This document shows, one piece after another, positions 8,387-17,063 of a DNA stretch of 64,000 bases (the first letter of the stretch is position 1; each line of letters starts with the position of its first letter). The position numbers were made by a program, and so were the translations under genes. The notes beneath the pieces are model-generated. The model was not told the DNA's origin. It saw only the letters and a program-made list of their open reading frames with translations, and did no database searches. The stretch spans positions 3,457,501 to 3,521,500 of the forward strand of contig NZ_JACDXJ010000001.1 of NCBI RefSeq assembly GCF_013520865.1. The letters run 5' to 3'. This DNA is from Microvirga mediterraneensis. GTDB taxonomy: Bacteria > Pseudomonadota > Alphaproteobacteria > Rhizobiales > Beijerinckiaceae.

Positions 8387-10960
8387 TCAAGCAAGTGCAT
8401 ACGCCAGATAAGGCGCCGTCCGGCTGCCTGATGCTTTTGCCACTTCGATCGGCGGCCCCGACGCAATCACCCGTCCGCCCTCGTCACCGGCTCCCGGGCC
8501 GAGATCCATGATCCAGTCACTTCTCGCGGCAACGCGCATGTTATGCTCGACCACGATGACGGTGTTGCCAGATTCGACCAGCCCATCGAGCTGGGAGATG
8601 AGCCTTTCCACGTCGGCCGGGTGCAATCCGGTGGTCGGCTCGTCGAGGACGTAGATCGTATCGCCGCGTTGGATCCGTTGCAGCTCGGTCGCAAGCTTGA
8701 TCCGCTGCGCCTCCCCTCCAGACAACTCCGTCGCGGGTTGGCCAAGTCGCAGATAGCCTAGACCAACCTCGCGCACGATCGTGAGGGGCCGGTGCAAAGG
8801 CGGCTCGTCGGCAAAGAACTCCCAGGCTGTGTCGACCGTCATTCCGAGCACGTCGGCAATGGACTTGTCGCGGTATTTGATCTTCAGCGTCTCGGCATTG
8901 TATCGCGCTCCATGGCAGGTCGGGCATGGCGCATAGACGCTTGGCAGGAACAGCAGCTCGACCATCACGAAGCCTTCCCCCTCGCAATGGGGACAACGTC
9001 CCTTGGCGACGTTAAAGGAAAAGCGTCCCGCATCGTAGCGACGGGCGCGCGCCTGCTTGGTTGCGGCAAACAGCTTTCGAACATGATCGAAAAGTCCGGT
9101 ATAGGTGGCGAGATTCGAACGCGGCGTACGCCCGATCGGCTTCTGATCGACCCGCACCAGGCGCTTGATTCCTTCCATACCGCCGACGATCCGGCCGCTA
9201 GCCGGAGTGACAGCTGCACGCTCAAGCTCTTCTCCCTCTTCCTCCTGCGCAGCGATGTCATGGCCGAGACGTTCCGCGACCAGTTCGACCAGCGCTTGGC
9301 TGACCAAGCTCGACTTGCCCGAGCCGGATACGCCGGTCACGGTCGTGAGCACGCCTAAGGGGAACGCGACGTCAAGCTCATGCAGGTTGTTGCGCGTTAC
9401 CCCGGCGAGGCGCAGCCAGCCGCTCGGTGGGCGCACGTGCCGAGGCGGGAGAGGGCTTTTGCCGAACAGGAAACGCCGGGTCTGCGAGGCCTCGACCTGT
9501 CTGAGCCCTTCCGGTGGGCCGCTATAGAGCACGAAGCCGCCCTGCTCGCCAGCACCAGGGCCCACATCGACGATCCAGTCGGCATGACGGATGACATCGA
9601 GATTGTGCTCGACAACGAACTGCGAATTCCCGGACGACTTCAATTGTCCAAGCGCCTTCAGCAGCGCCTCGGTATCCGCCGGATGAAGCCCAGCTGATGG
9701 CTCGTCGAGCACATAAACAACGCCGAAAAGATTGGAGCGCACCTGCGTGGCCAGCCGCAGCCGTTGGAGTTCTCCGGGCGAAAGCGTCGGGGTGCTGCGT
9801 TCGATGGCGAGATAACCCAGCCCGAGATCGAGCATGACATCGAGCCGGTCGACAAGATCCTGCGCGATGCGCTGCGCGACCACCGCCTTTTCCGGATGTT
9901 CCGCTTCGTTCTTCGCCATTCTTGAGGCCGTCCCATCCGCATAGGGGCGGAAGATGTCTGAGAGGCGGGCCAGCGGCAGACTGGAGATGTCGGCGATGTC
10001 CAGTCCCGCGAACGTGACGGACAGGGACTCGGGCCGAAGGCGTTTGCCGTGGCAGAGCGGGCACTCCGTGCTCACCATATATTGGGCCACACGCCGCTTC
10101 ATCAGTGGGCTCTGCGTATTGGCGAAGGTGTGCAGCACGTGGCGCTTGGCGCTCGTGAATGTGCCCTGATAGGCCGGCTCTTCCTTGCGCTTGAGCGCGC
10201 GCCGAACCTCCTGCTGCGTATATCCGGGATAGACTGGAACGGTGGGCTGCTCATCGGTGAAAAGAAGCCAGTTCCGGTCCTTCTTGGGCAGGTCCCGCCA
10301 GGGCCGATCCACATCGAAGCCGAGCGTGGTCGCAATGTCGCGTAGGTTCTGGCCATGCCAGGCGGTCGGCCAGGCGGCAATCGCCCGCTCGCGAATGGTC
10401 AGGGTGTCGTCCGGCACCATCGACCGCTCGGTGACCTCATAGACCCGGCCGAGTCCATGGCAGCGGGAGCACGCCCCCTCGGGCGTATTGGGCGAGAACG
10501 ACTCGGCGTAGAGGATCGATTGGCCACGCGGATAGTCGCCGGCCCGGGAGTAAAGCATGCGCAGCAGGTTGGACAAGGTCGTGACGCTGCCCACCGACGA
10601 GCGCGTGGTCGGTGAACCGCGCTGCTGCTGAAGCGCGACGGCGGGCGGCAGACCATCGACTTCGTCGACATCCGGAACGGGCATCTGATGGAACAGTCGC
10701 CTGGCATAGGGCGACACCGACTCGAGATATCGTCGTTGCGCCTCGGCATAGAGTGTTCCGAAGGCCAGCGACGACTTTCCGGAGCCGGAGACACCTGTAA
10801 ACACCACGAGGGCGTCGCGCGGAATCTCAAGATCGATGTTCTTGAGATTGTGCTCGCGGGCCCCGCGAATGCGGACAAACCCTGTTCCTTCCTGCACGGC
10901 CATCGGAGATCGGGACTTGCATTTATCTGGCATTACGTGGCTCGGCGAGATTTCGGACAC
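8387..10960 (-). CDS. UvrA2-type excinuclease ATPase-like protein
   Basis: 857 residues from a GTG start at 10960; an ATG at 10933 or 10903 is equally possible since none has a clear ribosome site. Two ABC modules are visible. The first has Walker [10 protein letters not shown] and signature LSPGE (Pro instead of the second Gly); the second has GVSGSGKSS and the canonical [12 protein letters not shown]. Zinc-binding cysteine pairs occur in CSRCHG, CPLCHG and the CPHCEG/CPTCHG module. Standard UvrA is about 100 residues longer; the shortness fits the UvrA2 class that lacks the UvrB-binding domain and is linked to tolerance of DNA-damaging compounds rather than core excision repair. No uvrB or uvrC gene is nearby, and I found no alphaproteobacterial LexA box (GAAC-N7-GTTC) upstream. 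Family firm, role inferred. Confidence 0.9.
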   Translation of the reverse strand: MSEISPSHVMPDKCKSRSPMAVQEGTGFVRIRGAREHNLKNIDLEIPRDALVVFTGVSGSGKSSLAFGTLYAEAQRRYLESVSPYARRLFHQMPVPDVDEVDGLPPAVALQQQRGSPTTRSSVGSVTTLSNLLRMLYSRAGDYPRGQSILYAESFSPNTPEGACSRCHGLGRVYEVTERSMVPDDTLTIRERAIAAWPTAWHGQNLRDIATTLGFDVDRPWRDLPKKDRNWLLFTDEQPTVPVYPGYTQQEVRRALKRKEEPAYQGTFTSAKRHVLHTFANTQSPLMKRRVAQYMVSTECPLCHGKRLRPESLSVTFAGLDIADISSLPLARLSDIFRPYADGTASRMAKNEAEHPEKAVVAQRIAQDLVDRLDVMLDLGLGYLAIERSTPTLSPGELQRLRLATQVRSNLFGVVYVLDEPSAGLHPADTEALLKALGQLKSSGNSQFVVEHNLDVIRHADWIVDVGPGAGEQGGFVLYSGPPEGLRQVEASQTRRFLFGKSPLPPRHVRPPSGWLRLAGVTRNNLHELDVAFPLGVLTTVTGVSGSGKSSLVSQALVELVAERLGHDIAAQEEEGEELERAAVTPASGRIVGGMEGIKRLVRVDQKPIGRTPRSNLATYTGLFDHVRKLFAATKQARARRYDAGRFSFNVAKGRCPHCEGEGFVMVELLFLPSVYAPCPTCHGARYNAETLKIKYRDKSIADVLGMTVDTAWEFFADEPPLHRPLTIVREVGLGYLRLGQPATELSGGEAQRIKLATELQRIQRGDTIYVLDEPTTGLHPADVERLISQLDGLVESGNTVIVVEHNMRVAARSDWIMDLGPGAGDEGGRVIASGPPIEVAKASGSRTAPYLAYALA

Positions 10961-11297
10961 GCGATGATTTAGGGTGACCCCTCACTCGGGCCAGAGGAAT
11001 AACTTCCAACTCTAAATGGCGGACACGTTAATGGAGTGCGCGCCGGAAGCAGGCCTGCGGTTCCGCGCCAGGACTGCCATGAGACCATGTTGCACATAAG
11101 GCATATGTTCCGAACCGGCTAACGTCAACTTCGGGTCCCCGAAGGAAATTCTCTGCACGTGCGGACGTTCAGTCTACATCCGAGACGTGCCAAAAGCGGG
11201 CGTTCCCACCATCAACCGTCGGGAAGCATCAATCGGGAATGTCAGCCCCAAAGTCTCGCCGAGGGGGCTTCAAGACCTGCCCGCCATTCGGCGCCGC
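10961..11297. other. Intergenic region between uvrA2 and the exopolysaccharide locus
   Basis: 337 bp without a supportable gene. It is the upstream region of uvrA2 and the downstream region of the exopolysaccharide genes, both on the minus strand. I saw no LexA box, no strong terminator hairpin with a T-run, and no tRNA. Confidence 0.4.
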
Positions 11298-12416
11298 TCA
11301 GGACGCCGGCGTCGTCGTTTTCTCCTTTTCCGCGCGGGATGGCTGGTACGGCCGGACCGAGAACGTCTGAAGGCGCACGAGCGCGGCGCTCAAACGGGCA
11401 GCCTCCTCGTAGCGGGTTTCGTCGTGCGGCGGCCGATCTGTGCGACCGCTTGCGAGCGCCTCTGCAACCGTGACCAGTCGGCCGAGTGGCTTGGCGAGCC
11501 ATGCCGAGAACAGGTAGAGCAGGACGAGGCCGACCAGCGCACCGCCTCCAAGAAGCAACCAGAACGCCTGCGCAATGGCTCGAGTGGGGTCGAGCACCGT
11601 GTTCAGATCCGCACGCACGATGAGGCTCCACCCGAAGCTGGGCATGTCCTTGAACTGGATCGAAGGAATGACTGCCGCCATGTATTCCTTCGAATCCCGC
11701 CATCTCTCGCGAAGAGCTATGGATGCCCCCTGGCTGGCGGCGACGGCCGATCCTTCGGACAGCCTGGTCTCCTGAAGCTCCGGCGGGCCTGAGAGGACCA
11801 CACGGTCGCGGGAGACGAGAAGCGCATCGACTCCCTGTCCCCTCACAGCCTGAATGATGTCCCTGATCATCGTCCATTCGAAATGCGCTCCGATAACGCC
11901 GATCACGGCGCCTTGATCGTTCCTGATCGGAGCAGAGAAGTCGACGAAACGGCGCGGCTCTCGTGTTGCAGGGAGAAGTTTCGCCAGAAGAACGGCCTCG
12001 TGCACGTCGACGGCGGCCGGGCCGTTGAGGCCGCGGCGGAACCACGGCCTCTCGGTAACACTTACACCCTCCAGCATGCCTTGCGATGCAGCAATCACCC
12101 TGCCTTGAACGTCGGTGACGCCGATCCAGGTATAACGACGATCCACCTGGCTTAGCAGGGTCAATTGTCGGCGGACCTCCTCAGGATTGTCCAGGCGGAC
12201 AACGCGCGCCATTCCCTCGACGTCCTGCCAGAGCTCGTGCATGCGCCGCCCGAGCTGGTCGGCGACGATCTCGCCAAGAAGCCGCAAACGGGCGCTGTTG
12301 GCGACCTCCGCACGGCGTTGGATCGCATTCGTGAACATAGTGCCGGCCACTACAGCGGGCACAAGCATCAGCAGGGCGCCGATGACGAATATAAGTGTCT
12401 TGATCCCAATGCGCAT
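11298..12416 (-). CDS. dCache sensor with truncated HAMP, no output domain
   Basis: 372 residues. An N-terminal membrane helix (about 5-27) leads to a periplasmic region of about 250 residues with dCache character (YTWIGVTDVQGRVIAAS, then RPWFRRG and FSAPIRN). A second helix lies at about 280-308, followed by a HAMP-like segment AKPLGRLVTVAEALASGR and a short charged tail. Such proteins normally continue into a GGDEF, kinase or chemotaxis output, but here the protein stops about 60 residues after the HAMP start. It begins 23 bp after the glycosyltransferase stop and is surely in the same operon. It may sense a periplasmic ligand and act on the synthase by direct contact; that is inference. 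Confidence 0.85.
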   Translation of the reverse strand: MRIGIKTLIFVIGALLMLVPAVVAGTMFTNAIQRRAEVANSARLRLLGEIVADQLGRRMHELWQDVEGMARVVRLDNPEEVRRQLTLLSQVDRRYTWIGVTDVQGRVIAASQGMLEGVSVTERPWFRRGLNGPAAVDVHEAVLLAKLLPATREPRRFVDFSAPIRNDQGAVIGVIGAHFEWTMIRDIIQAVRGQGVDALLVSRDRVVLSGPPELQETRLSEGSAVAASQGASIALRERWRDSKEYMAAVIPSIQFKDMPSFGWSLIVRADLNTVLDPTRAIAQAFWLLLGGGALVGLVLLYLFSAWLAKPLGRLVTVAEALASGRTDRPPHDETRYEEAARLSAALVRLQTFSVRPYQPSRAEKEKTTTPAS

Positions 12417-12439
12417 CCGCGTGCTCCCCTATCCTGCGT

Positions 12440-14416
12440 CTACCGTGACGCCAAGCCGCGCATCCAGCCCCTGATCATCTCGGGAAGATCGCCACGCCCG
12501 GTTCCTGGCCTGGCATCTGCCGTGTGGAGCTTGCGCAGGATTCCATCCCGTTGTTCCGGAGAAGGCCGCAGAGACAAACGATAGCCGTCGTTCGTCTCGT
12601 TCGAAATACGGATGGCGACATCGCCGACATCCGCAAGCGCGATCGTTCCGAGGGCGCCGACCGTCAGCCCCGCCAATCCGCGGACGCGGGCATGGTCGAC
12701 TCCGAGTTCGAGCACCCAGGAAGGCAGCCTTTGCGAACCGACGGTGAGCATGGCCAGCTCGACATTTTCTCGCTGGGGCCGGTTGTCGCGAGGGCGTTCG
12801 ACGCAGACCAGCATGGTGATGGCGAGCACGATGAGATTGTAGATCGTCCAGAACAGGATAATCCTGATGCCGTCTCCGGCCTTGGCCACATGGCTGAAAT
12901 GATCCGGAAAGATAAGAGGCAACAGAATTGCCAGCAGGGTCAGGCCGAAGAGGAGCGCGAAGGGCTTCATCATCGGCCATTGCACGATCGTCTTCGTTCG
13001 ATCGCCGCCCTTTGCCGTTACACGGAACTTGTGCGGCCCTCTGGTAAGCAGGCCCATCGCTGCCGCACGCGTGATCGGCCATGCGGCGATAAGCTGGGAC
13101 ACGTCGTTGAGTACAGGCCATATCATGCCATTGGAGATCCAGTTCAGCGTGATCAGCACGGCTGCATAATAGGGGACATAGTACGAGACGACATCCGTGA
13201 GGGAGGCGTTCACGACGACGATGCCAAAGTACCAGTAGAGCAGCGGTCCGATGAGTGCGATCAGGCGAAACGGAAAGGTGGTCGTCCAGAACAACATCGA
13301 GTCAACGAGACTCAGGCGCTGCATGAGGCGCAAGCCATTTGCACCGAAGGGATTGTAGACGTTGCGCACGATCTCCATCATGCCCAGGCACCACCGCCCG
13401 CGCTGCACGACATATTCATGCAGTCCTTCCGGTGCGAGCCCTTCCGTAAGCGCTTCATTGAGATAGACCGTGCGATAGCCGTGGCTGTCGAGGCGGATGG
13501 TCAGAAGGAAGTCTTCCGTCACGCTCTGGGTCGGCAGACCGCCGATCTCGCGCAAAGCCGAGACCCGCACCATCGAGGACGTTCCGCAGCACACCGCGAT
13601 GCCCCATGCGTCGCGTGCAGGCTCCAGATGTTCGAAGAAGAAGCGCTGCTCGTCGGGATAGGCGGAGGCGATGTAAAGATTGTGCTGGATCGGATCGGGA
13701 TTGAAGAAGTGCTGCGGCGTCTGGACGAGGCCGACCTTGGGATCATGAAACAGGGCGACCGCCCGGCGCACGAAGTTGCGGTGGGGAACAAAATCCGCAT
13801 CGAGAACGGCGACGAAGTCGGGGGCATCCACATCTTTCATGCGCTGTGTCAGCGTGTAGTTGATGTTGCCCGCCTTCGCGTGCTCGTTGGTGGGCCGCGT
13901 CCTATGTTCAGCGCCGTAGCGGAGGCATACCTCGGTCAGCCATTCCCGCCGCCCGTCGTCGAGAACGAAGACGCGCAGGTTCGGATAGTCGCTCGCCTGC
14001 GCACCGGCGAGCGTGCGCTCAAGAACCTCCAGCTCCTCATTATAGGTGGCGATGTAAAGGTCGACGCGTGGCGCGCTTCCTCCCCACCAGGCGATATTCC
14101 GATTCGCTTCCTCATGCCGGTCTTTCCGGCGGGTGAGGAACAGATAGGCCGTCGTGGACGATACGAGAGCCAGAGCCTCGATCGCCACGAAGGTCCATCC
14201 GGCGAGAACATCGAGGGTGAGCCCTTCGGTCGCCGATGGAACCGTTTCCATGATCCGCCAAATCATGTAGCGCCAGCCCAGCAAGGTCGTCAGGCCGAGC
14301 AACAGGACGCGCATCCAGGTGCTCTTCGGTGTGGCGAGCGGCAGCAGCAGCAGGGCAAGGCCGACGACGATGGCCAGACCGGCGAGGCTCGACAGAGATT
14401 GGTCGAGGATGAGCAT
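12440..14416 (-). CDS. Processive GT2 polysaccharide synthase (BgsA/cellulose synthase-like)
   Basis: 658-residue inner-membrane family-2 glycosyltransferase. Catalytic signatures are DDG at 153-155, DAD at 206-208, TED at 300-302 and QRGRW at 338-342; HFFNPDP follows the second Asp motif. Two membrane helices precede the catalytic domain and about five follow. The 118-residue cytosolic C-terminus (from about 541) sits where cellulose synthase carries PilZ, but a clean RxxxR plus D/NxSxxG pair is absent. Architecture, length and position directly behind an HlyD-type gene resemble the Sinorhizobium bgsBA operon, which makes a mixed-linkage beta-glucan and whose BgsA binds c-di-GMP through a non-PilZ tail. 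Cellulose or curdlan synthesis remains possible. The ATG abuts the upstream stop codon, implying translational coupling. Confidence 0.85.
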   Translation of the reverse strand: MLILDQSLSSLAGLAIVVGLALLLLPLATPKSTWMRVLLLGLTTLLGWRYMIWRIMETVPSATEGLTLDVLAGWTFVAIEALALVSSTTAYLFLTRRKDRHEEANRNIAWWGGSAPRVDLYIATYNEELEVLERTLAGAQASDYPNLRVFVLDDGRREWLTEVCLRYGAEHRTRPTNEHAKAGNINYTLTQRMKDVDAPDFVAVLDADFVPHRNFVRRAVALFHDPKVGLVQTPQHFFNPDPIQHNLYIASAYPDEQRFFFEHLEPARDAWGIAVCCGTSSMVRVSALREIGGLPTQSVTEDFLLTIRLDSHGYRTVYLNEALTEGLAPEGLHEYVVQRGRWCLGMMEIVRNVYNPFGANGLRLMQRLSLVDSMLFWTTTFPFRLIALIGPLLYWYFGIVVVNASLTDVVSYYVPYYAAVLITLNWISNGMIWPVLNDVSQLIAAWPITRAAAMGLLTRGPHKFRVTAKGGDRTKTIVQWPMMKPFALLFGLTLLAILLPLIFPDHFSHVAKAGDGIRIILFWTIYNLIVLAITMLVCVERPRDNRPQRENVELAMLTVGSQRLPSWVLELGVDHARVRGLAGLTVGALGTIALADVGDVAIRISNETNDGYRLSLRPSPEQRDGILRKLHTADARPGTGRGDLPEMIRGWMRGLASR

Positions 14417-15622
14417 CTACAGGCCGAGATCCGCGAGCCTCTGCCGGATGCCCGCGAGCGGTCCGCCCGTGAAGACCACGCGGCCCGTGCGCCCGACGGC
14501 GCAGGAGAGGTCCGGATCGCTCGCGAGCTCCGGAATGCTCAAGGCGACGTCGAAGCGCGTCAGGTGCTCGGGACTTGGGCCAATGGCGAGGGTGCTGTAG
14601 AGGCCGGCTGCTCCCGATCCGCCGAGGCGTGTGATGGTTCCCTGCAAGACCCGGTCGTCGCCGATCAGCCGGAACTGGGCTGGCATGCCGACCCGCAGGC
14701 TGGAATAGACTCTCTCGCTCACGCTGGCCGTGACCATGACGGCGGAGCAATCCACGAACCGGACGAGATCCTGCCCCTGGTTGACATGCTCGCCGCTGCT
14801 GGCGAGGAAGTTCCAGACGATGGCTGGGTTCTGCACCGAGAGTTCCGCCGCAGTCAGGCGGTTGACCCGGACCCGCTCGGCCGCGATCTGCTCGGTGACC
14901 AGCTTCAGACGGCTGCTGACATTCTCCGCCTCGGCCCTGAGTTCGGCCAGTCGGAGGTCGAACTCCCGGATGCGCTGGATCGAGAACGGCGCATCGTTGT
15001 ACGAGTCTCCGATGAAAACCCCGTTCTGGGCTGAGGAGAGCTCCGCCGTGAGATAGGTGATACGCTCGCGAGTGCTGGCGATGTCCTGTTTCGCGACATC
15101 ATACTGGGCCTGGGCGCGGTCCAGCGTGATCGCGGTCTGGACGCCACGGGAATTCAGCTCCTTGGTCCGGTCCAGGGCGCTGTCCGCCTCGCGGAATCGC
15201 GCCTCTGCCGAGTTCACGGCGGTCTGCGCCTCGGCGATGCGGGACCGGATCTGGCGCACGCGCCCTTCCTGATAGCTCTTGGCCTGGGCGTCCAAGATCT
15301 TGCGGGCCTCGTCGACCGCCCCGGTCTGGGCCCGAAGCCGGGTGAGATCCGCCTCGAGGGTGGAGCGGGTCCGCTCAAGATCGATCAGGCGCGCGTTGTC
15401 GAACTGATTATCGGTGATGCGCACCACGGCCTCTTCCGGGGAGATCCGGGCTCCGATCGTACGCACGGAGAACTCGGCCAGTCCCTGGATCGGCGCTCTG
15501 AGCACGGTAGTGCGGGCATTGATCGTGGCATCGGCGCTCGTTCCCGAGAGGTACTCGCCGACAACGACATAGAGGCCTCCGAGGAGCAGAATGACTCCCA
15601 AGAGGATACGAAAGAATTTCAT
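14417..15622 (-). CDS. HlyD-family membrane fusion protein (BgsB-like)
   Basis: 401 residues: one N-terminal membrane helix (about 4-24), a first half-lipoyl region (TVLRAPIQGLAEF), a long coiled-coil hairpin (about 75-270, rich in Ala, Glu and Arg with many RTKEL/EARF-type heptads), and the returning beta part (NFLASSGEHVNQGQDLVRFVDC). It is periplasmic and anchored in the inner membrane. It is the first gene of the exopolysaccharide operon; its TAG stop directly touches the glycosyltransferase start codon. In bgsBA and Alg8/Alg44-like systems such a protein guides the polymer across the periplasm. No outer-membrane secretin gene is nearby. Upstream lies a cluster of inverted repeats, a plausible operator. 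Confidence 0.88.
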   Translation of the reverse strand: MKFFRILLGVILLLGGLYVVVGEYLSGTSADATINARTTVLRAPIQGLAEFSVRTIGARISPEEAVVRITDNQFDNARLIDLERTRSTLEADLTRLRAQTGAVDEARKILDAQAKSYQEGRVRQIRSRIAEAQTAVNSAEARFREADSALDRTKELNSRGVQTAITLDRAQAQYDVAKQDIASTRERITYLTAELSSAQNGVFIGDSYNDAPFSIQRIREFDLRLAELRAEAENVSSRLKLVTEQIAAERVRVNRLTAAELSVQNPAIVWNFLASSGEHVNQGQDLVRFVDCSAVMVTASVSERVYSSLRVGMPAQFRLIGDDRVLQGTITRLGGSGAAGLYSTLAIGPSPEHLTRFDVALSIPELASDPDLSCAVGRTGRVVFTGGPLAGIRQRLADLGL

Positions 15623-15791
15623 AGGTCAGAGCTCGATCAGGGCATGAGACAGAGGCGGTTACAACGACCTTTGCCCTTGCCCCTGATGAAAGACGCGCCC
15701 TCTATCAGTTTACAAGAGAGGTCGAAGACATAAGTCTTAATCTGACCGTTAGTTTCCGACGAGGCAACCCAAAAGAGGTACTTGGGCAACA

Positions 15792-15841
15792 GCATTATGT
15801 AATGATGCGTTGTCCTATTACATAACCGGCAGCGTAATAGG
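15792..15841. promoter_or_regulatory. Operator-like inverted-repeat cluster upstream of the glucan operon
   Basis: TTATGTAAT at 15795-15803 is repeated in inverse as ATTACATAA at 15817-15825. A second perfect pair, CCTATTAC (15814-15821) and GTAATAGG (15834-15841), overlaps it. The half-site GTAAT thus recurs within 50 bp, in an AT-rich patch of a GC-rich region, 170-220 bp upstream of the HlyD gene. It looks like binding sites for a dimeric regulator; no promoter element was assigned. Confidence 0.45.
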
Positions 15842-16003
15842 TGAAGAATTCTATCAGCCCAACACTATAGCTCCACGAGGTAAGCTGACTCGTGCATCGT
15901 GATATAGATCGGTTATTTTGAGAGACTCTGTTTCATAAGCTTCTTAAGGAATTGGGCTGGGAGTCGGCTCAGGGTCAATTTGGGAGGTTTAGGCATGCCC
16001 GCT

Positions 16004-16053
16004 GAAGGTCTCCTCACCGCCTGTGAGCAGACCTTCCGGCCTGATCACAGGCC
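16004..16053. other. Two consecutive hairpins in a gene-free stretch
   Basis: The first hairpin pairs GAAGGTCT (16004-16011) with AGACCTTC (16029-16036) and CTCAC (16013-16017) with GTGAG (16023-16027), with one C/C mismatch and a five-base loop. The second pairs GGCCTG (16038-16043) with CAGGCC (16048-16053) across a four-base loop. They lie in the roughly 1 kb between 15623 and 16646 that has no coding capacity. This could be part of a structured RNA or the end of a decayed mobile element; neither is proven. Confidence 0.4.
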
Positions 16054-16246
16054 ACTGTGTAACTGTACTGCGTATATCCGGGCTTCAGGGAAGGGCAGGC
16101 GTCAAACGGCTCGGTTCATGGTTCGCATTCTTAGGCTGGACTGAGCTTTGATCCGAGCAGGCTCCACGTGCTGACGTCTGTCTACCCGTTAGCGACCCGG
16201 AAGAAAACGGCTCAAAGGACAGATGCCGGTAAACCTTTGAAATGAT

Positions 16247-16296
16247 TGGTAAGCGCGCTGGGCCTCGAACCCAAGGCCCTCTGATTAAAAACCAGA
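16247..16296 (-). pseudogene. tRNA-Lys(UUU) 3' half with CCA, possible att scar
   Basis: Read on the minus strand: anticodon arm TCTGG-TTTTTAA-TCAGA (16296-16280, anticodon TTT), a five-base variable loop, T arm TTGGG-TTCGAGG-CCCAG (16274-16258), acceptor strand CGCGCTT, discriminator A and encoded CCA (16249-16247). The preceding minus-strand sequence offers no D arm and no acceptor partner (AAGCGCG), so only the 3' half exists. Integrases commonly target exactly this part of a tRNA gene and leave a duplicated 3' half. An intact tRNA-Lys is not present in the window. Confidence 0.65.
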
Positions 16297-16411
16297 GAGT
16301 CCACGAGCAATTCGAGACAGAATGGCTTCCTTTAGCCTATCGAGCTGAGCTCGAGTGATAGCGCGTTGTGCATAGAGGGGCGGTGGTTTCAGGTCCCGCA
16401 ACCAACCCCGC

Positions 16412-16446
16412 AAAACCCTCGCACAGAAACCTCGGCGAGGGTTTTT
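16412..16446. terminator. Strong bidirectional rho-independent terminator
   Basis: A perfect 11-bp stem pairs AAAACCCTCGC (16412-16422) with GCGAGGGTTTT (16435-16445) across a 12-base loop, ending in a T-run on both strands. It lies about 200 bp beyond the stop of the small minus-strand gene at 16647 and could end that transcript, or a plus-strand transcript from the gene-free region to the left. Confidence 0.75.
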
Positions 16447-16646
16447 GACGTTCAGACCACGAGCATCCTCTTTGAAGGAGTGCACCATTGGATGCGCATG
16501 ATAAGTCAGAGACTGGACAAAGCACCACGCGCACTGCGGGCCAAAACCGAGCAAGGTTCAATAACAAAGGCCCCTATGCCGCAGGCAAGGAGGGCTGTGT
16601 CGATGAGCGATGTGGCCAGGGATGCGAACGGGATCGCCTCAGCGTG

Positions 16647-17063
16647 CTACGCGACCTGGCCAACGGGATCGAGATCGGCATTCATCGAGAAGCGCTCAAG
16701 CTGCACGGCATAGGCCGCTTCCAATCCTTTGAGACGCGTCTCGGGTTCGGGGACGATCCGGTCCACGGCGGAGGTGAGGCGCATGCAGAATCGATCGGAG
16801 GCAGAGACCAGGAGGCGGAGCGATCTTGCGTTCGGCGGATAGCCGGAGGAGGCATCCCGCACCAGCGCGGCCGCCGAGGCGTAAAGGTCGTCCACCGCGG
16901 CCTCGATGCCGGGATCGCGCTTGAGCAGACTCATGGTATTGATCAGGAGCACGCGCAGATCATGCAGGTCGTCTCCCCTGCCCGCCTGCGAGATGAGATT
17001 CACGACTTTCTTGACGGCTTCAATTCTCTCGTTGATCGTTTTCGTGATGTTGCTCTCGGCCAT
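16647..17063 (-). CDS. Hypothetical all-helical protein
   Basis: 138 residues beginning MAESNITKTINERIEAVKKVV, predicted to be almost entirely helical with no signal peptide or membrane segment. Notable segments are LRVLLINTMSLLKRDPGIEAAVDDLYASAAALVRD and a C-terminal helix PETRLKGLEAAYAVQLERF. Codon use matches neighbouring genes, and GGGGGAAGG before the ATG is a good ribosome site. I do not recognise the family. It stands alone, with a long gene-free zone on each side and a strong terminator downstream. Confidence 0.65.
   Translation of the reverse strand: MAESNITKTINERIEAVKKVVNLISQAGRGDDLHDLRVLLINTMSLLKRDPGIEAAVDDLYASAAALVRDASSGYPPNARSLRLLVSASDRFCMRLTSAVDRIVPEPETRLKGLEAAYAVQLERFSMNADLDPVGQVA

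Noticed and set aside
10961..11297. LexA-type SOS box upstream of uvrA2
   Set aside because: I searched by eye for GAAC-N7-GTTC and close variants and found none.
12524..15034. 836-codon open frame on the plus strand
   Set aside because: It is antisense to the GT2 and HlyD genes, whose catalytic motifs are intact; the frame is His/Arg/Gln-rich without domains, as expected from high-GC third-position bias.
16247..16400. Complete tRNA-Lys gene
   Set aside because: The 3' half is perfect, but no D arm and no AAGCGCG acceptor strand occur in the expected place, so only a fragment can be claimed.
16285..16567. Two small minus-strand frames near the tRNA half
   Set aside because: They overlap the terminator and lie next to the tRNA fragment; Arg/Pro-rich text without ribosome sites or family patterns.
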